A stretch of 64,000 nt of DNA from Streptomyces hyderabadensis. GTDB lineage: Bacteria > Actinomycetota > Actinomycetes > Streptomycetales > Streptomycetaceae. Both the position numbers and the translations under genes were made by a program. The notes under the pieces were generated by a model. That model was not told the origin of the DNA. It did no database searches and saw only the letters and a list, made by a program, of their open reading frames with translations. Numbering within the stretch: position 1 is the first letter of the stretch; each line of letters opens with the position of its first letter. This document shows, in pieces, positions 31,685 to 39,794 of the stretch. The stretch is from the NCBI RefSeq assembly GCF_020404845.1, contig NZ_JAIOJZ010000032.1, positions 17,594-81,593 of the forward strand, in the 5' to 3' direction.

Positions 31685-32682
31685 GCGGCGGCTTCCTGGC
31701 CGTGGACTCCGGTGGCTCGGGGCTGCGCGCCGTCGTGGGCGCCGTCGGCGGCGACGGACCCGGTCCGCTCGGTCCGCTCGCTCGGCGTGATTCGGGGGAA
31801 CCCGTCCGCACCGGTGCGGGCGGGATCGACCCCGGGCACCTCCTTGGGCAACTGCTGCCCATGGCCAGGGCGTTGGGTGCCGAAACCGGCCTGACCCGGC
31901 TCGACACCGTCGTCGTCGGGGCCGCCGGACTGGCCACGCTGGGCGACGCGCTGCGCGCCGAACTGCCGGGTGCGCTCGCCCGGGAGCTGGGCGTGCGGAC
32001 GGTCGCCCTGGTCGCCGACGCCGTGACCGCGTACGTGGGCGCGCTCGGTCCGCGGGCCGGGGCGGTGGTGGCCGCGGGCACCGGCCTGATCGCCGTCGGC
32101 ACCGACCTGTCCCGCTGGCGCCGGGCGGACGGCTGGGGCCATCTGCTGGGCGACTGCGGCAGCGGCGCCTGGATCGGGCGGGCGGGCCTGGAGGCGGCGC
32201 TGCGCGCCCATGACGGGCGGGCGGGCGGCTCCGCATCGCTGCTGGCCCGCGCCGAGGAGCGGTTCGGCCCAGTGGCGGGACTGCCCGGGCAGGTGTATCC
32301 GCGGTCCGACCGGCCCGCAGTCCTGGCCTCCTTCGCGCCCGAGGTGGCGGCGTGTGCGGCCGCCGACCCGGTCGCGGCGGAGATCCTGCGGGCCGCCGCC
32401 CGGCACCTGGCCGACTCGGCCGCCGCGGTCTGTCCGGGCGGCGGTGAGCCCCTCGTCGCGGTCACCGGCGGGCTGCGGCGGCTCGGCGACCCGCTCCTCA
32501 CACCGCTGGGCGAGGAGCTGAAGAAGCGGCTGCCGCGGGCGCGGTGGACGGTCGCGGAGGGCGATCCGCTGGACGGCTCGGTCCGGATCGCGGCCGATCT
32601 GGCGACCGGCTCACTCGCCCTTCCGGGTGACGACAGGATGCTGTGGGTGACACGTGTCCGGGACGGCGGAGCAGACGGCTGA
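31681..32682 (+). CDS. BadF/BadG/BcrA/BcrD-type kinase (GlcNAc kinase-like)
   Basis: A 333-residue ASKHA-fold protein annotated across the genus as a BadF-type ATPase or N-acetylglucosamine kinase. The phosphate-1 motif is FLAVDSGGSGLRAVVG (residues 5-20), phosphate-2 is VVAAGTGLIAVG (about 130-141), then GWGHLLGDCGSGAWIGRAGLEAAL as in eukaryotic-type GlcNAc kinase, and an adenosine motif VAVTGGLRRLGDPLL. It is cytosolic. Its GTG overlaps the ung stop. Family knowledge supports amino-sugar phosphorylation; the exact substrate is inferred. Confidence 0.85.
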   Translation: MSGGFLAVDSGGSGLRAVVGAVGGDGPGPLGPLARRDSGEPVRTGAGGIDPGHLLGQLLPMARALGAETGLTRLDTVVVGAAGLATLGDALRAELPGALARELGVRTVALVADAVTAYVGALGPRAGAVVAAGTGLIAVGTDLSRWRRADGWGHLLGDCGSGAWIGRAGLEAALRAHDGRAGGSASLLARAEERFGPVAGLPGQVYPRSDRPAVLASFAPEVAACAAADPVAAEILRAAARHLADSAAAVCPGGGEPLVAVTGGLRRLGDPLLTPLGEELKKRLPRARWTVAEGDPLDGSVRIAADLATGSLALPGDDRMLWVTRVRDGGADG

Positions 32683-32806
32683 GAAGTGGTCGGCCGACGA
32701 GGTGAATCATGCCGATGTCGGCCGATCCGTACATCACTCATCAGACAAAACCGGACGGATACCGCTCACCTGCACCCTCCCCGAACAGGGAAACCCCGGA
32801 AACCAG

Positions 32807-32812
32807 TAACAT
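32807..32812 (+). promoter_or_regulatory. -10 element of a probable leaderless transcript (CbiX-like gene)
   Basis: TAACAT ends eight bases before the ATG at 32821, and no ribosome-binding site is visible in that gap. Confidence 0.45.
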
Positions 32813-32820
32813 GCGGCGCC

Positions 32821-33747
32821 ATGAGCTCCCCCACTGGGCCCGCGTCCGGCCTGCCAGTACGAATGCCGCGCCCCCGCCAGCCCGGACGGCACCGCCGTCC
32901 CGAACCCCTGGTGGCTCCCGAGGGCGCGCCGGCGCTCGTCCTCGCGGTGCCGGGGACGCCCAGTAGCGCCACCCGGAGCCTCGCCGACGAGGTCATCAGC
33001 ATCGCCCGTTCCGAGCTGCCCGGGCTCGACGCCCGGATCGGCCACCTCGACGGGGACGACGGCGCCGAGTTCCCCTCCCTGACCTCCGTGCTCGTCCAGG
33101 CCGCCGAGGAGCGCACCGCCCGCTTCGAGCAGGCGCGCGCCGCCGGCCTGGAGGTGAAGGAGCCCGAGGGCCCCGTCGCGGTCGTCGTGCCGCTGCTCGC
33201 CGGGCCGGACAACGCGCTGCTGCGCCGGATCCGGCAGGCCGTGATGGACAGCAAGATCGCGGCCGAGCTGACCGATGTGCTCGGACCGCACCCGCTGCTG
33301 GCCGAGGCCCTGCACGTGCGGCTCTCCGAGGCCGGGCTCGCCCGTGCCGACCGCGCCCGCCTGTTCACCGTGGCGACCGCCGCGGACGGCATCATCCTGG
33401 CCTCCGTGGGCGGCGACGAGGCCGTCCAGGCGGCCGGGATCACCGGCATGCTGCTCGCCGCGCGCCTCGCCGTGCCGGTGATCGCGGCGGCGCTGGACGA
33501 GGAGGGCTCGATCGCGTCCGTGGCCGAGCAGCTGCGTTCCTCGGGCTCCCAGCAGCTGGCGCTCGCGCCGTATCTGATCGGCCCCGAGATCGAGGCGTCC
33601 GTGCTGGAGGAGGCGGCCAAGGAGGCCGGCTGCGCCACCGCGGAGCCGCTCGGCCCGTATCCGGCGATCGGCAAGCTGGCGCTGGCCAAGTACACGACGG
33701 CGCTCGGTATCTCGCCGCAGCAGGCGCAGGGGGCGCCGGTTCGGTGA
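32821..33747 (+). CDS. CbiX/sirohydrochlorin chelatase-like protein
   Basis: A 308-residue protein with two related halves of the CbiX/SirB chelatase fold: ALVLAVPGTPSSATRSLADEVISIAR (about 40-65) to VVVPLLAGPDNALLRRI, and ADGIILASVGGDEAVQAAGITGMLLAARL to LALAPYLIGPEIEASVLEEAAKEAG. Class members insert Co2+, Ni2+ or Fe2+ into tetrapyrroles. The usual metal-binding histidine in the HGS-like strand is replaced by AVPGT, so chelatase activity is doubtful and a divergent role is possible. It is monocistronic with its own leaderless-type promoter and terminator. Confidence 0.75.
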   Translation: MSSPTGPASGLPVRMPRPRQPGRHRRPEPLVAPEGAPALVLAVPGTPSSATRSLADEVISIARSELPGLDARIGHLDGDDGAEFPSLTSVLVQAAEERTARFEQARAAGLEVKEPEGPVAVVVPLLAGPDNALLRRIRQAVMDSKIAAELTDVLGPHPLLAEALHVRLSEAGLARADRARLFTVATAADGIILASVGGDEAVQAAGITGMLLAARLAVPVIAAALDEEGSIASVAEQLRSSGSQQLALAPYLIGPEIEASVLEEAAKEAGCATAEPLGPYPAIGKLALAKYTTALGISPQQAQGAPVR

Positions 33748-33780
33748 CGTGCGCTTGCGCTTGCCTTTCCAGGCGTGTGT

Positions 33781-33816
33781 GAAGGGGCCCGCTCTCTGTG
33801 AGGAGCGGGCCCCTTC
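33781..33816 (+). terminator. Terminator of the CbiX-like gene
   Basis: Perfect 14-bp stem (33781-33794 with 33803-33816) and an 8-nt loop, 34 bp downstream of the stop. Confidence 0.85.
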
Positions 33817-33925
33817 GGCGTGGCCGCGGGGTACGGGGCCGTCGGTCGGGGTCGTGGCCGGCGTGGGTGCGGCCGGGGGGCGGTCGCGTTGCCCGGCGCT
33901 TGCGGGGTGCCGCCTGCGCCCACCC

Positions 33926-33990
33926 GTGCCGCCCCAGCGGCACGACTGCCCGCAGGATGGGGGCGGCACGACTGCCCGCAGGGTGGGGGC
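33926..33990. repeat. Hairpin plus 26-bp tandem repeat
   Basis: GTGCCGC-CCCA-GCGGCAC forms a stem-loop (33926-33943). From 33939 a 26-bp unit beginning GGCACGACTGCCCGCAGG is repeated twice (33939-33964 and 33965-33990, one mismatch). It ends before the lactonase stop codon and may also end its transcript; similar GCGGCAC-type elements are scattered in Streptomyces (from memory). Confidence 0.6.
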
Positions 33991-34008
33991 GGGATGGCCG
34001 GCTGCTCG

Positions 34009-35049
34009 CTATGCGGGGGCGAGGATTACGCAGGAGGCCGCTGGGACCGCGAGGGAGCCGGTGCGGTGGGGGATGCCGGTGGCCGGGTCCAGGGCGAACC
34101 AGGTCACGTCTCCCGAGCGCTCGTTGGCCGCGTACAGGAAGCCGTCGGACACGGTGATGTCGCGGGGCCAGTGACCGCCGCAGGGCACGGTGGCGGACAG
34201 CCGCAGTCCGTCCGGCTCCACGGTGAACACGGACAGGACGTCCTCGCCGCGGGTCGCCGTCCACACGAAGCGGCCGTCGGGCGAGACCGCGATGCCGGAG
34301 GGGTAGGCGTCGCCCGCCGGGGCCCCCGGCAGTACCGGCACCTCGGTCAGCGGCTTGAGCGCGCCGTCGTCGGCGTCCCAGTGGCAGACGGTGACGGTGG
34401 GCGCCAGTTCGTTGAGGACGTAGGCGCGGCAGCCGTCCGGGTGGAAGCCCAGGTGCCGGGGCCCCGACCCCGGTCGCAGCGCGATCTCCCGGTGCACGGC
34501 GAGGGCCCCGTCCGTGAGGGTGCAGACCCGTACGGAGTCGGTGCCGAGGTCCACGCTGACGGCCCACCGCCCGCTGGGGTCCGGCCGCACCTGGTGGGCG
34601 TGCGGCCCCTGCTGCCGCTGGGCGTGCGGGCCGGAGCCGGTGTGCCGCAGGACGCCGGACGCGGAGCGGGCGAGGGCGCCGTCGGGGCGGACCGGTACGG
34701 CGGTGACCGTGCCGGAGCCGTAGTTGGCGGTCAGCACGTGCCCGGCGTACAGGCTGAGGTGGGTGGGTCCGTCGCCCTCGACGGGCACCGGCCGCCCGGC
34801 GGGCTCGGGTTTGTCCCCGCTCACCCGGTAGGCGGCCACCGCGCCCTCGGAAGTCTCGCTGACGGCGTAGAGCGTGTCCCCGTCGGGCGCCAGGGCCAGG
34901 TAGGAGGGGTCGGCCAGCCCGTCCGTGCCGCTCACGACCGTGAGGGCGCCGCTGTCGGGGGCGACGGTGGCCGTCAGGATCCCGGGGCCGCCGGCCGCCG
35001 TGAACGACCCGATGTATGCCCGCCGCTGCCGCCTGCCGCCGTCCGTCAC
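34009..35049 (-). CDS. Lactonase family protein (6-phosphogluconolactonase, Pgl/YbhE type)
   Basis: A 346-residue seven-bladed beta-propeller. Family strings are RAYIGSFTAAGGPGILTATVAPDSGAL (about residues 10-36), DPSYLALAPDGDTLYAVSE, GPHAHQVRPDPSGRWAVSVDLGTDSV (about 147-172, with the conserved His) and YPSGIAVSPDGRFVWTATRG. The enzyme would hydrolyse 6-phosphogluconolactone or another sugar lactone in the cytosol. The GTG start follows GAGGGG. A DasR-like palindrome lies about 95 bp upstream, hinting at amino-sugar-linked control. Confidence 0.88.
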   Translation of the reverse strand: MTDGGRRQRRAYIGSFTAAGGPGILTATVAPDSGALTVVSGTDGLADPSYLALAPDGDTLYAVSETSEGAVAAYRVSGDKPEPAGRPVPVEGDGPTHLSLYAGHVLTANYGSGTVTAVPVRPDGALARSASGVLRHTGSGPHAQRQQGPHAHQVRPDPSGRWAVSVDLGTDSVRVCTLTDGALAVHREIALRPGSGPRHLGFHPDGCRAYVLNELAPTVTVCHWDADDGALKPLTEVPVLPGAPAGDAYPSGIAVSPDGRFVWTATRGEDVLSVFTVEPDGLRLSATVPCGGHWPRDITVSDGFLYAANERSGDVTWFALDPATGIPHRTGSLAVPAASCVILAPA

Positions 35050-35141
35050 CGCTGCCCCTCTCGTCCCGCCTGGTCCTGCGTCCCGTGGAGCGCCGACCCT
35101 GATCGTCCGCTCCGGAGCGACGGTAGCAGTCGATCACCTGC

Positions 35142-35151
35142 GGTCTAGACC
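35142..35151. promoter_or_regulatory. DasR-like (dre) palindrome upstream of the lactonase gene
   Basis: GGTCTAGACC, followed by AA, equals the 10-bp core of the DasR responsive element. It is 93 bp upstream of the lactonase GTG and 34 bp from the end of the FUSC gene. Flanking positions match the consensus only on one side. Confidence 0.45.
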
Positions 35152-35184
35152 AAACGGGTGTCCGAGGGCGCCGGACGGGGCGGG

Positions 35185-36675
35185 TCAGGCGCCGACCAGG
35201 CGTGAACCGGAGGGGCCGCGCAAGGGCGCGGCGAGTTCGGCGAGGGCGTGCTCCAGGTCGTGCAGGTGGGCCAGCGCGGGTTCGGCGGCGCGCGGCCCGC
35301 CCGCGCGGCTCGGGACGGGTCCCCCGCCGGTGAGTGCCTCGACCGCGGCCTCGACACGCCAGCAGGCGGCGGCCAGCCGGGCGTCGTGCGAGGCTTCGGG
35401 GTCGGCGGCCACGGCGACCAGGCCGCGGATCTCCCGGGCGCAGTCGTCGAGCAGGTCGAGGACCCGGCGGGCCCGCCGCCTGCGGCCGTGCATCGGGCTC
35501 AGCGGGTGCACCAGCGGGGCGACCGACAGCCGTACCCGGGCCAGCAGCTGCTCCAGTTCCGCCACCCGCGGTCCCGGGTCGGCGCCCTCCGTTCCGGCGA
35601 GGCGGGCGGCGGCCTCCGCGGTGCAGGCGTGCACACAGCGCAGCGCGCGCTGGATCCAGGCGTCGGTGACGGCGTGCGTGGTGACCGGCAGCAGGAAGAG
35701 CACGGCGAGCGCGGCGCCGAGCGCGCCCACGCCGGTCTCGGCGATCCGCAGGGCGAGCAGGCCGGGGCTCAGGACGCCCAGGAGGCCGTAGAGCAGCTCG
35801 GCGAGCAGGGTCACGCAGAGCATCATCCAGGTGTAGGAGACCGCGGCGGTGTAGAAGATGCCGAAGACGCAGGCGGCGGCCAGCACGGCGGTGGGCACCG
35901 GGGACCCGGCCACCGGCACGGCGATCAGGAAGCCCAGGCCGATGCCGACGACGGTGCCCAGGACCCGGCGGAAGCCGCGCACCAGGGTCTCGCCGCGCGA
36001 GGTGGTGTTGACGAACACCCACCAGGTCGCGCCGACCGCCCAGTACCAGCGGTCGCCGGACACCAGCTGGCCCACGACCAGGGCGAAGCCGGCACCCGCG
36101 GTGGCCTGCACCGCCTGCCGGGTGGTGATGCGGGCCAGCCCGGTGCCGGCCGGCGGCGCGGGGACGGCGGGCGCGGGCCGCCGGCGCTCGTAGCACCACA
36201 GGCCGAACCGCACCACCGCGGCGGCGGCGACGGACAGCAGGACGGCGGCGAACATCTCGGGGAGCCGGTCCGTGGTCGCGTGCAGGAACTGGGCGATGAA
36301 GAAGGTCATGAAGGCGAAGACGCCGAGGCTGTGCCCGCGCGGGCCCCAGCGGCGGGCGTACACGCCCGCACCGACGACGGCGAGGAAGGTGAGGTCCCGG
36401 GCCACGGGGAAGCCGTGCAGCGCGGCGGCCGCGGTGAGCACGGGCAGCCCGGCGACCGGCAGCAGCGCGGTGGTGACGGCCTGGCCCCGCACGGTGGCGT
36501 CGGTGACGGTGAAGAGGGCGAGCAGGGCGGCGAGGCCGCCGATGACCGCGCCGACCAGGGAGGTGCCGGCCAGCCCGCACACGACGACGGCCAGCCCGAT
36601 GCCGAGGACGGCCCGGGCGGCGAACCGCAGCCGGGACCGCCCCGGGTCCGGGCTCACGAACACCTTCTTCAGCAC
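35185..36675 (-). CDS. FUSC-family membrane protein
   Basis: A 496-residue membrane protein with two hydrophobic blocks (about residues 15-155 and 190-345) and a long cytosolic C-terminus, as in FUSC/aromatic acid exporter proteins. Characteristic strings are RWYWAVGATWWVFVNTTSRGETLVRGFRRVLGTVVGIGLGFL and YTAAVSYTWMMLCVTLLAELLYG. It starts at GTG with GAGGGGGCGG upstream. It is divergent from an Lrp/AsnC regulator about 220 bp away, which may control it. A short upstream open frame overlaps its start codon. Confidence 0.87.
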   Translation of the reverse strand: MLKKVFVSPDPGRSRLRFAARAVLGIGLAVVVCGLAGTSLVGAVIGGLAALLALFTVTDATVRGQAVTTALLPVAGLPVLTAAAALHGFPVARDLTFLAVVGAGVYARRWGPRGHSLGVFAFMTFFIAQFLHATTDRLPEMFAAVLLSVAAAAVVRFGLWCYERRRPAPAVPAPPAGTGLARITTRQAVQATAGAGFALVVGQLVSGDRWYWAVGATWWVFVNTTSRGETLVRGFRRVLGTVVGIGLGFLIAVPVAGSPVPTAVLAAACVFGIFYTAAVSYTWMMLCVTLLAELLYGLLGVLSPGLLALRIAETGVGALGAALAVLFLLPVTTHAVTDAWIQRALRCVHACTAEAAARLAGTEGADPGPRVAELEQLLARVRLSVAPLVHPLSPMHGRRRRARRVLDLLDDCAREIRGLVAVAADPEASHDARLAAACWRVEAAVEALTGGGPVPSRAGGPRAAEPALAHLHDLEHALAELAAPLRGPSGSRLVGA

Positions 36676-36764
36676 TGCTTACCGCCCCCTCGCTCGCTCA
36701 CGCCCACTGGCCCGGAAGTCCTCGCATGCAAAAGGCGCCGCGGGGTCCGCAGCGCCATCGACAT
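36669..36764 (-). CDS. Possible 31-residue upstream leader peptide
   Basis: ATG at 36764 (or 36758) opens a 31-residue frame beginning MSMALRTPRRLLHAR; its TGA overlaps the GTG start of the FUSC gene (GTGCTGA). The frame contains a stem-loop followed by TTTT (36756-36728 on this strand). No good ribosome-binding site precedes it. Overlapping stop/start and a hairpin inside the frame fit attenuation or translational coupling, but chance cannot be excluded. Confidence 0.3.
   Translation of the reverse strand: MSMALRTPRRLLHARTSGPVGVSERGGGKQC
36734..36756 (-). terminator. Terminator-like hairpin in the FUSC leader
   Basis: 10-bp stem with one mismatch (36734-36743 with 36747-36756), 3-nt loop, followed on the minus strand by TTTT. 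A U-tract is rare here; it lies between the presumed promoter and the FUSC start, so attenuation is possible. Confidence 0.4.
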
Positions 36765-36893
36765 CTCTATAGGAGCATCTTCGCCACCACTGGCTCAACA
36801 GGCTGTTGTCCAGGTGTGCCATTGGTACAGTGATCAGGGAATGCTTACGGCCACCAGAGGGCCAATGGCCGACGAGAGGGGACCGGACCCGCG

Positions 36894-37370
36894 ATGGCCG
36901 TCGACGAGCTCGACACCCGTATCCTGCGGCTGCTGCTGGAGCAGCCGCGCACCAGCGTGCGGGAGTACGCCCGCCTCCTCGGGATCGCCCGCGGCACCCT
37001 CCAGGCCCGGCTGGACCGTCTGGAGCGGGACGGCGTGATCACCGGTGCCGCCCCGTCCCTCTCCCCCGCCGCGCTCGGCCACCCGGTGCTCGCCTTCGTG
37101 CACATCGAGGTCACCCAGGGCCATCTGGACGAGGTGGGCGAGGCGCTGGCGGCCGTGCCGGAGATCGTCGAGGCCTTCTCCATCACGGGTGGCGGGGACC
37201 TGCTGACCCGCGTCGTGGCCCGTGACAACGCGCACCTGGAGGACGTGGTGCAGAAGCTGATCAGCCTGCCCGGCGTGGTCCGCACCCGCAGCGAGGTGGC
37301 GCTGCGCGAGCGCGTCCCGCACCGGTTGCTGCCGCTGGTGGAGTCGATCGGTCGCTCGGCCCGCAGATGA
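36894..37370 (+). CDS. Lrp/AsnC-family transcriptional regulator
   Basis: A 158-residue feast/famine regulator. The N-terminal HTH is LDTRILRLLLEQPRTSVREYARLLGIARGTLQARLDRLERDGVITG (about residues 6-51) and the C-terminal RAM domain spans about 65-145 (LAFVHIEVTQGHLDEVGEALAAVPEIVEAFSITGGGDLLTRVVARDNAHLEDVV). It would bind DNA as a dimer or octamer and sense an amino acid. It is divergent from the FUSC transporter gene and followed closely by a HAD hydrolase, whose earliest possible start overlaps its stop. Confidence 0.93.
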   Translation: MAVDELDTRILRLLLEQPRTSVREYARLLGIARGTLQARLDRLERDGVITGAAPSLSPAALGHPVLAFVHIEVTQGHLDEVGEALAAVPEIVEAFSITGGGDLLTRVVARDNAHLEDVVQKLISLPGVVRTRSEVALRERVPHRLLPLVESIGRSARR

Positions 37371-37390
37371 TCCTTGGCATCCTGGACGAC

Positions 37391-38095
37391 ATGAGCACCC
37401 TGAGCAGGCTTGGCGGCATCTCGGTCATCTTCGATCTCGACGGAACGCTCGTGGACAGCGAGCCGAACTACTACGAAGCAGGCCGGCGCACCCTCGCCGA
37501 GTACGGCGTCCCGGACTTCTCCTGGGCCGACCACGAGGCGTACGTGGGCATCAGCACCCAGGAGACGGTCGCCGACTGGAAGCGGCGGTACGGGCTGCGG
37601 GCCACGGTCGAGGAGTTGCTCGCCGTCAAGAACCGCCACTACCTGGGGCTCGCCCGCGACTCGGCCCGTGCCTACCCCGAGATGCGGAAGTTCGTCGAGC
37701 TGCTGGCGGGCGAGGGCGTGCCGATGGCGGTCGCGTCGGGTTCGTCACCGGAGGCCATCGAAACGATCCTCGCCCGCACCGGGCTCAACGCCCACCTGCG
37801 CACGGTCGTCTCGGCCGACGAGGTAGCGCGGGGCAAGCCCGCCCCCGACGTCTTCCTGGAGGCGGCCCGCCGGCTGGGCGCGGAACCGGCCCGCTGCGTG
37901 GTCCTGGAGGACGCCGCTCCCGGTGCCGCTGCCGCGCACGCGGCCGGGATGCGCTGCATCGCGATCCCGTACGTCGCGGCCCAGGCCGACGCCCCGGAGT
38001 TCGCCACCGCGGGGCTGCTGGTGCGCGGGGGCCAGGAGGAGTTCACCGCGCGGGCGGCGCACGACTGGCTCGTTGGGCAGGCGCGCGCCTCCTGA
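37391..38095 (+). CDS. HAD superfamily phosphatase (beta-phosphoglucomutase-like)
   Basis: A 234-residue HAD hydrolase with complete motifs: VIFDLDGTLVDSE (D15, D17), VASGSSPEAIE (motif II), RGKPAPDVFLEAARRLG (motif III Lys) and VVLEDAAPGAAAAHAAGM (motif IV). The helical cap at about residues 22-85 places it near sugar-phosphate phosphatases and phosphoglucomutases. The ATG at 37391 was chosen; an ATG at 37367 overlapping the Lrp stop (ATGA) would add eight residues and couple the two genes. Substrate is unknown. Confidence 0.88.
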   Translation: MSTLSRLGGISVIFDLDGTLVDSEPNYYEAGRRTLAEYGVPDFSWADHEAYVGISTQETVADWKRRYGLRATVEELLAVKNRHYLGLARDSARAYPEMRKFVELLAGEGVPMAVASGSSPEAIETILARTGLNAHLRTVVSADEVARGKPAPDVFLEAARRLGAEPARCVVLEDAAPGAAAAHAAGMRCIAIPYVAAQADAPEFATAGLLVRGGQEEFTARAAHDWLVGQARAS

Positions 38096-38184
38096 GGCCG
38101 AGGTTTTGCCCGCGGCGGTGATCAGATCGCGTTCCGTATCCGTACCTCCTGGTGTCCGAGCCTGTCCTCGTCCCAGGAGGCACG

Positions 38185-38925
38185 ATGCGCATCACGCGCA
38201 CCACGGCAGGGACCGCCTTCGTGGCCGGTGCCCTGGTCCTCACCCTCACCGCGCTGGCCTACCCGACCATGCTCGGGGTGCAGAACGCGGGCAGTGACCA
38301 GGCCCGGGTCGTCGCCAACACGCGGTACGGGCCGCTCACCGAGCAGGACCGGGACTTCGTGGTGAAGGTGCGCGCCGCGGGGCTGTGGGAGCACCCGCTC
38401 GGGCTCATGGCCATGGAGCGCGGCACGACACCGGAGATGAGGGAGGCCGGGGAGCACCTGGTCGTGGGCCACTCACGGCTGGACGCCACCTGCCGCCGGA
38501 TCGCGCCGGAGCTGGGCATCACCCTGCCCAACCTGGCCTCACCGCAGCAGCAGCAGTTCGTGTCGACCGTGGACGGGACGACGGGCAAGCAGTTCGACAC
38601 CACCGCGGTCAACATCATGCGGATCACCCACGGCCAGATCTTCCCGGCCATCGCCAACATCCGCGCCAACACCAAGAACTCGCTGGTGCGGCAGCTCGCC
38701 GACCAGGCCAACGACACCGTCCTGGACCACATCACCGTGCTGGAGAAGACCGGGCTGGTCAATTTCGACCAGGTCAACTTCCAGCAGACCGCCCCGCCGA
38801 ACCTGCCCAAGGTGCAGCTCACGCCGCCGGCCCCGCAACCCGGCGAGCCGGTGCTCTCGCTCACCTCGCCGCCCGGCCTCGAGGTGAACACCTCCGCGCC
38901 GACGCCCAGTCCGACGGTCCGGTGA
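38185..38925 (+). CDS. Exported DUF4142 protein
   Basis: A 246-residue protein with an N-terminal signal/anchor (RTTAGTAFVAGALVLTLTALAYPTMLG, about residues 5-31) and a helical DUF4142 domain (about 50-185, LTEQDRDFVVKVRAAGLWEHPLGLMAMERGTTPEMREAGEHLVVGHSRLD), a ferritin-like four-helix fold. The C-terminal 45 residues are Pro-rich and probably extended in the cell wall. AGGAGG precedes the ATG. DUF4142 proteins are extracytoplasmic and of unknown function; metal ligands are not obvious here. Confidence 0.85.
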   Translation: MRITRTTAGTAFVAGALVLTLTALAYPTMLGVQNAGSDQARVVANTRYGPLTEQDRDFVVKVRAAGLWEHPLGLMAMERGTTPEMREAGEHLVVGHSRLDATCRRIAPELGITLPNLASPQQQQFVSTVDGTTGKQFDTTAVNIMRITHGQIFPAIANIRANTKNSLVRQLADQANDTVLDHITVLEKTGLVNFDQVNFQQTAPPNLPKVQLTPPAPQPGEPVLSLTSPPGLEVNTSAPTPSPTVR

Positions 38926-38962
38926 AGGGCCGGGGGGGGCGGGGCGTCGGGGTCCGGTGGGT

Positions 38963-39736
38963 TCAGTGCCGGCGCGGTTTGCCGCCGCGGCCGCCGCTCC
39001 TGCCCTTGCCGCCGCTCGCGCTCCGGTGCCCGCCCCCGGTGCCGCGCCGGGCGGCCCCGGGCTGCTTCCCGGAGGTCTGCTTCCGGGCGGTCTGCTTCCC
39101 GCCCTTGGAACGAGCCGGTTCGGGCTGCCTGCCCCGGGTGCTGTTGACGGTCCGGCCCCGGACGATGCCGATGAAGTCCTCGACGCGGTCCGTGTGCGCG
39201 TCCTCGGGCCAGGACAGGGCCACGCCCGACACGGGGGCGTCCGTGACCGTGCGGTACGTGAGGTCCTTGCGGTGGTGCAGCCGGGCCAGCGACAGGGGCA
39301 GGAGCAGTACGCCGATCCCGGCCGCCACCAGTTCGACGGCGTCCGCGGTGGTGGCCGGGCGCTCCAGGGCGGGCCTGCCCGGCGGCCGTTCCCAGCCGAG
39401 GACGTCGTCCAGGGGGTGCAGCACGATCTCGTCGGTGAGGTCCCCGACGGTCACCTCGTCGGCCGCGGTGACGAGATGGTCCCTGGGGATCAGCACGACC
39501 GTGGTCTCGGTGTAGAGGGGGATGGCGCTGAGCCGGGTCCGGTCGACGGGCAGCCGCACCAGTCCGGCGTCGGCGTCGCCGTCCAGCAGCACGCCGGCCG
39601 CCCGGGCGGCGGGGACCTGGGTCAGGGCGAGGGGGACGTCCGGCAGCCGCTCGTTCCAGATGCGCACCCATTTGTCGGGCGTCACCCCCGGGACGTACGC
39701 GAGCCGGAACGAGGGGGGAGCTTCCGAGCCTGTCAC
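38963..39736 (-). CDS. LysR effector-domain protein lacking HTH, with basic tail
   Basis: A 257-residue protein whose first 190 residues match the type-2 periplasmic-binding-like effector domain of LysR regulators (FRLAYVPGVTPDKWVRIWNERLPDVPLALTQV, DADAGLVRLPVD, TTVVLIPRDHLV, VAAGIGVLLLPLSLARL) but with no N-terminal winged helix. Instead the C-terminus (about 195-257) is a Lys/Arg/Gly-rich disordered tail resembling nucleic-acid-binding tails. The GTG start leaves only 58 bp to the divergent DUF5997 gene, so no HTH-coding DNA is missing upstream. A conserved pairing with DUF5997 suggests a joint role; the ligand and DNA/RNA target are unknown. Confidence 0.82.
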   Translation of the reverse strand: MTGSEAPPSFRLAYVPGVTPDKWVRIWNERLPDVPLALTQVPAARAAGVLLDGDADAGLVRLPVDRTRLSAIPLYTETTVVLIPRDHLVTAADEVTVGDLTDEIVLHPLDDVLGWERPPGRPALERPATTADAVELVAAGIGVLLLPLSLARLHHRKDLTYRTVTDAPVSGVALSWPEDAHTDRVEDFIGIVRGRTVNSTRGRQPEPARSKGGKQTARKQTSGKQPGAARRGTGGGHRSASGGKGRSGGRGGKPRRH

Positions 39737-39794
39737 CCGGCCAGGTTACCGGGCGTGGTCGGGAGCCACTCACACGATCGATACCCTTGACGGC

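Noticed and set aside
33440..36580. Open frame of 1046 codons on the minus strand
   Set aside because: It overlaps the FUSC and lactonase genes in another frame and is Arg/Pro-rich without family similarity.
36803..36831. Lrp operator CTGTTGTCC...GGTACAG upstream of the Lrp gene
   Set aside because: Only the outer four bases are symmetric; the match is too weak to call.
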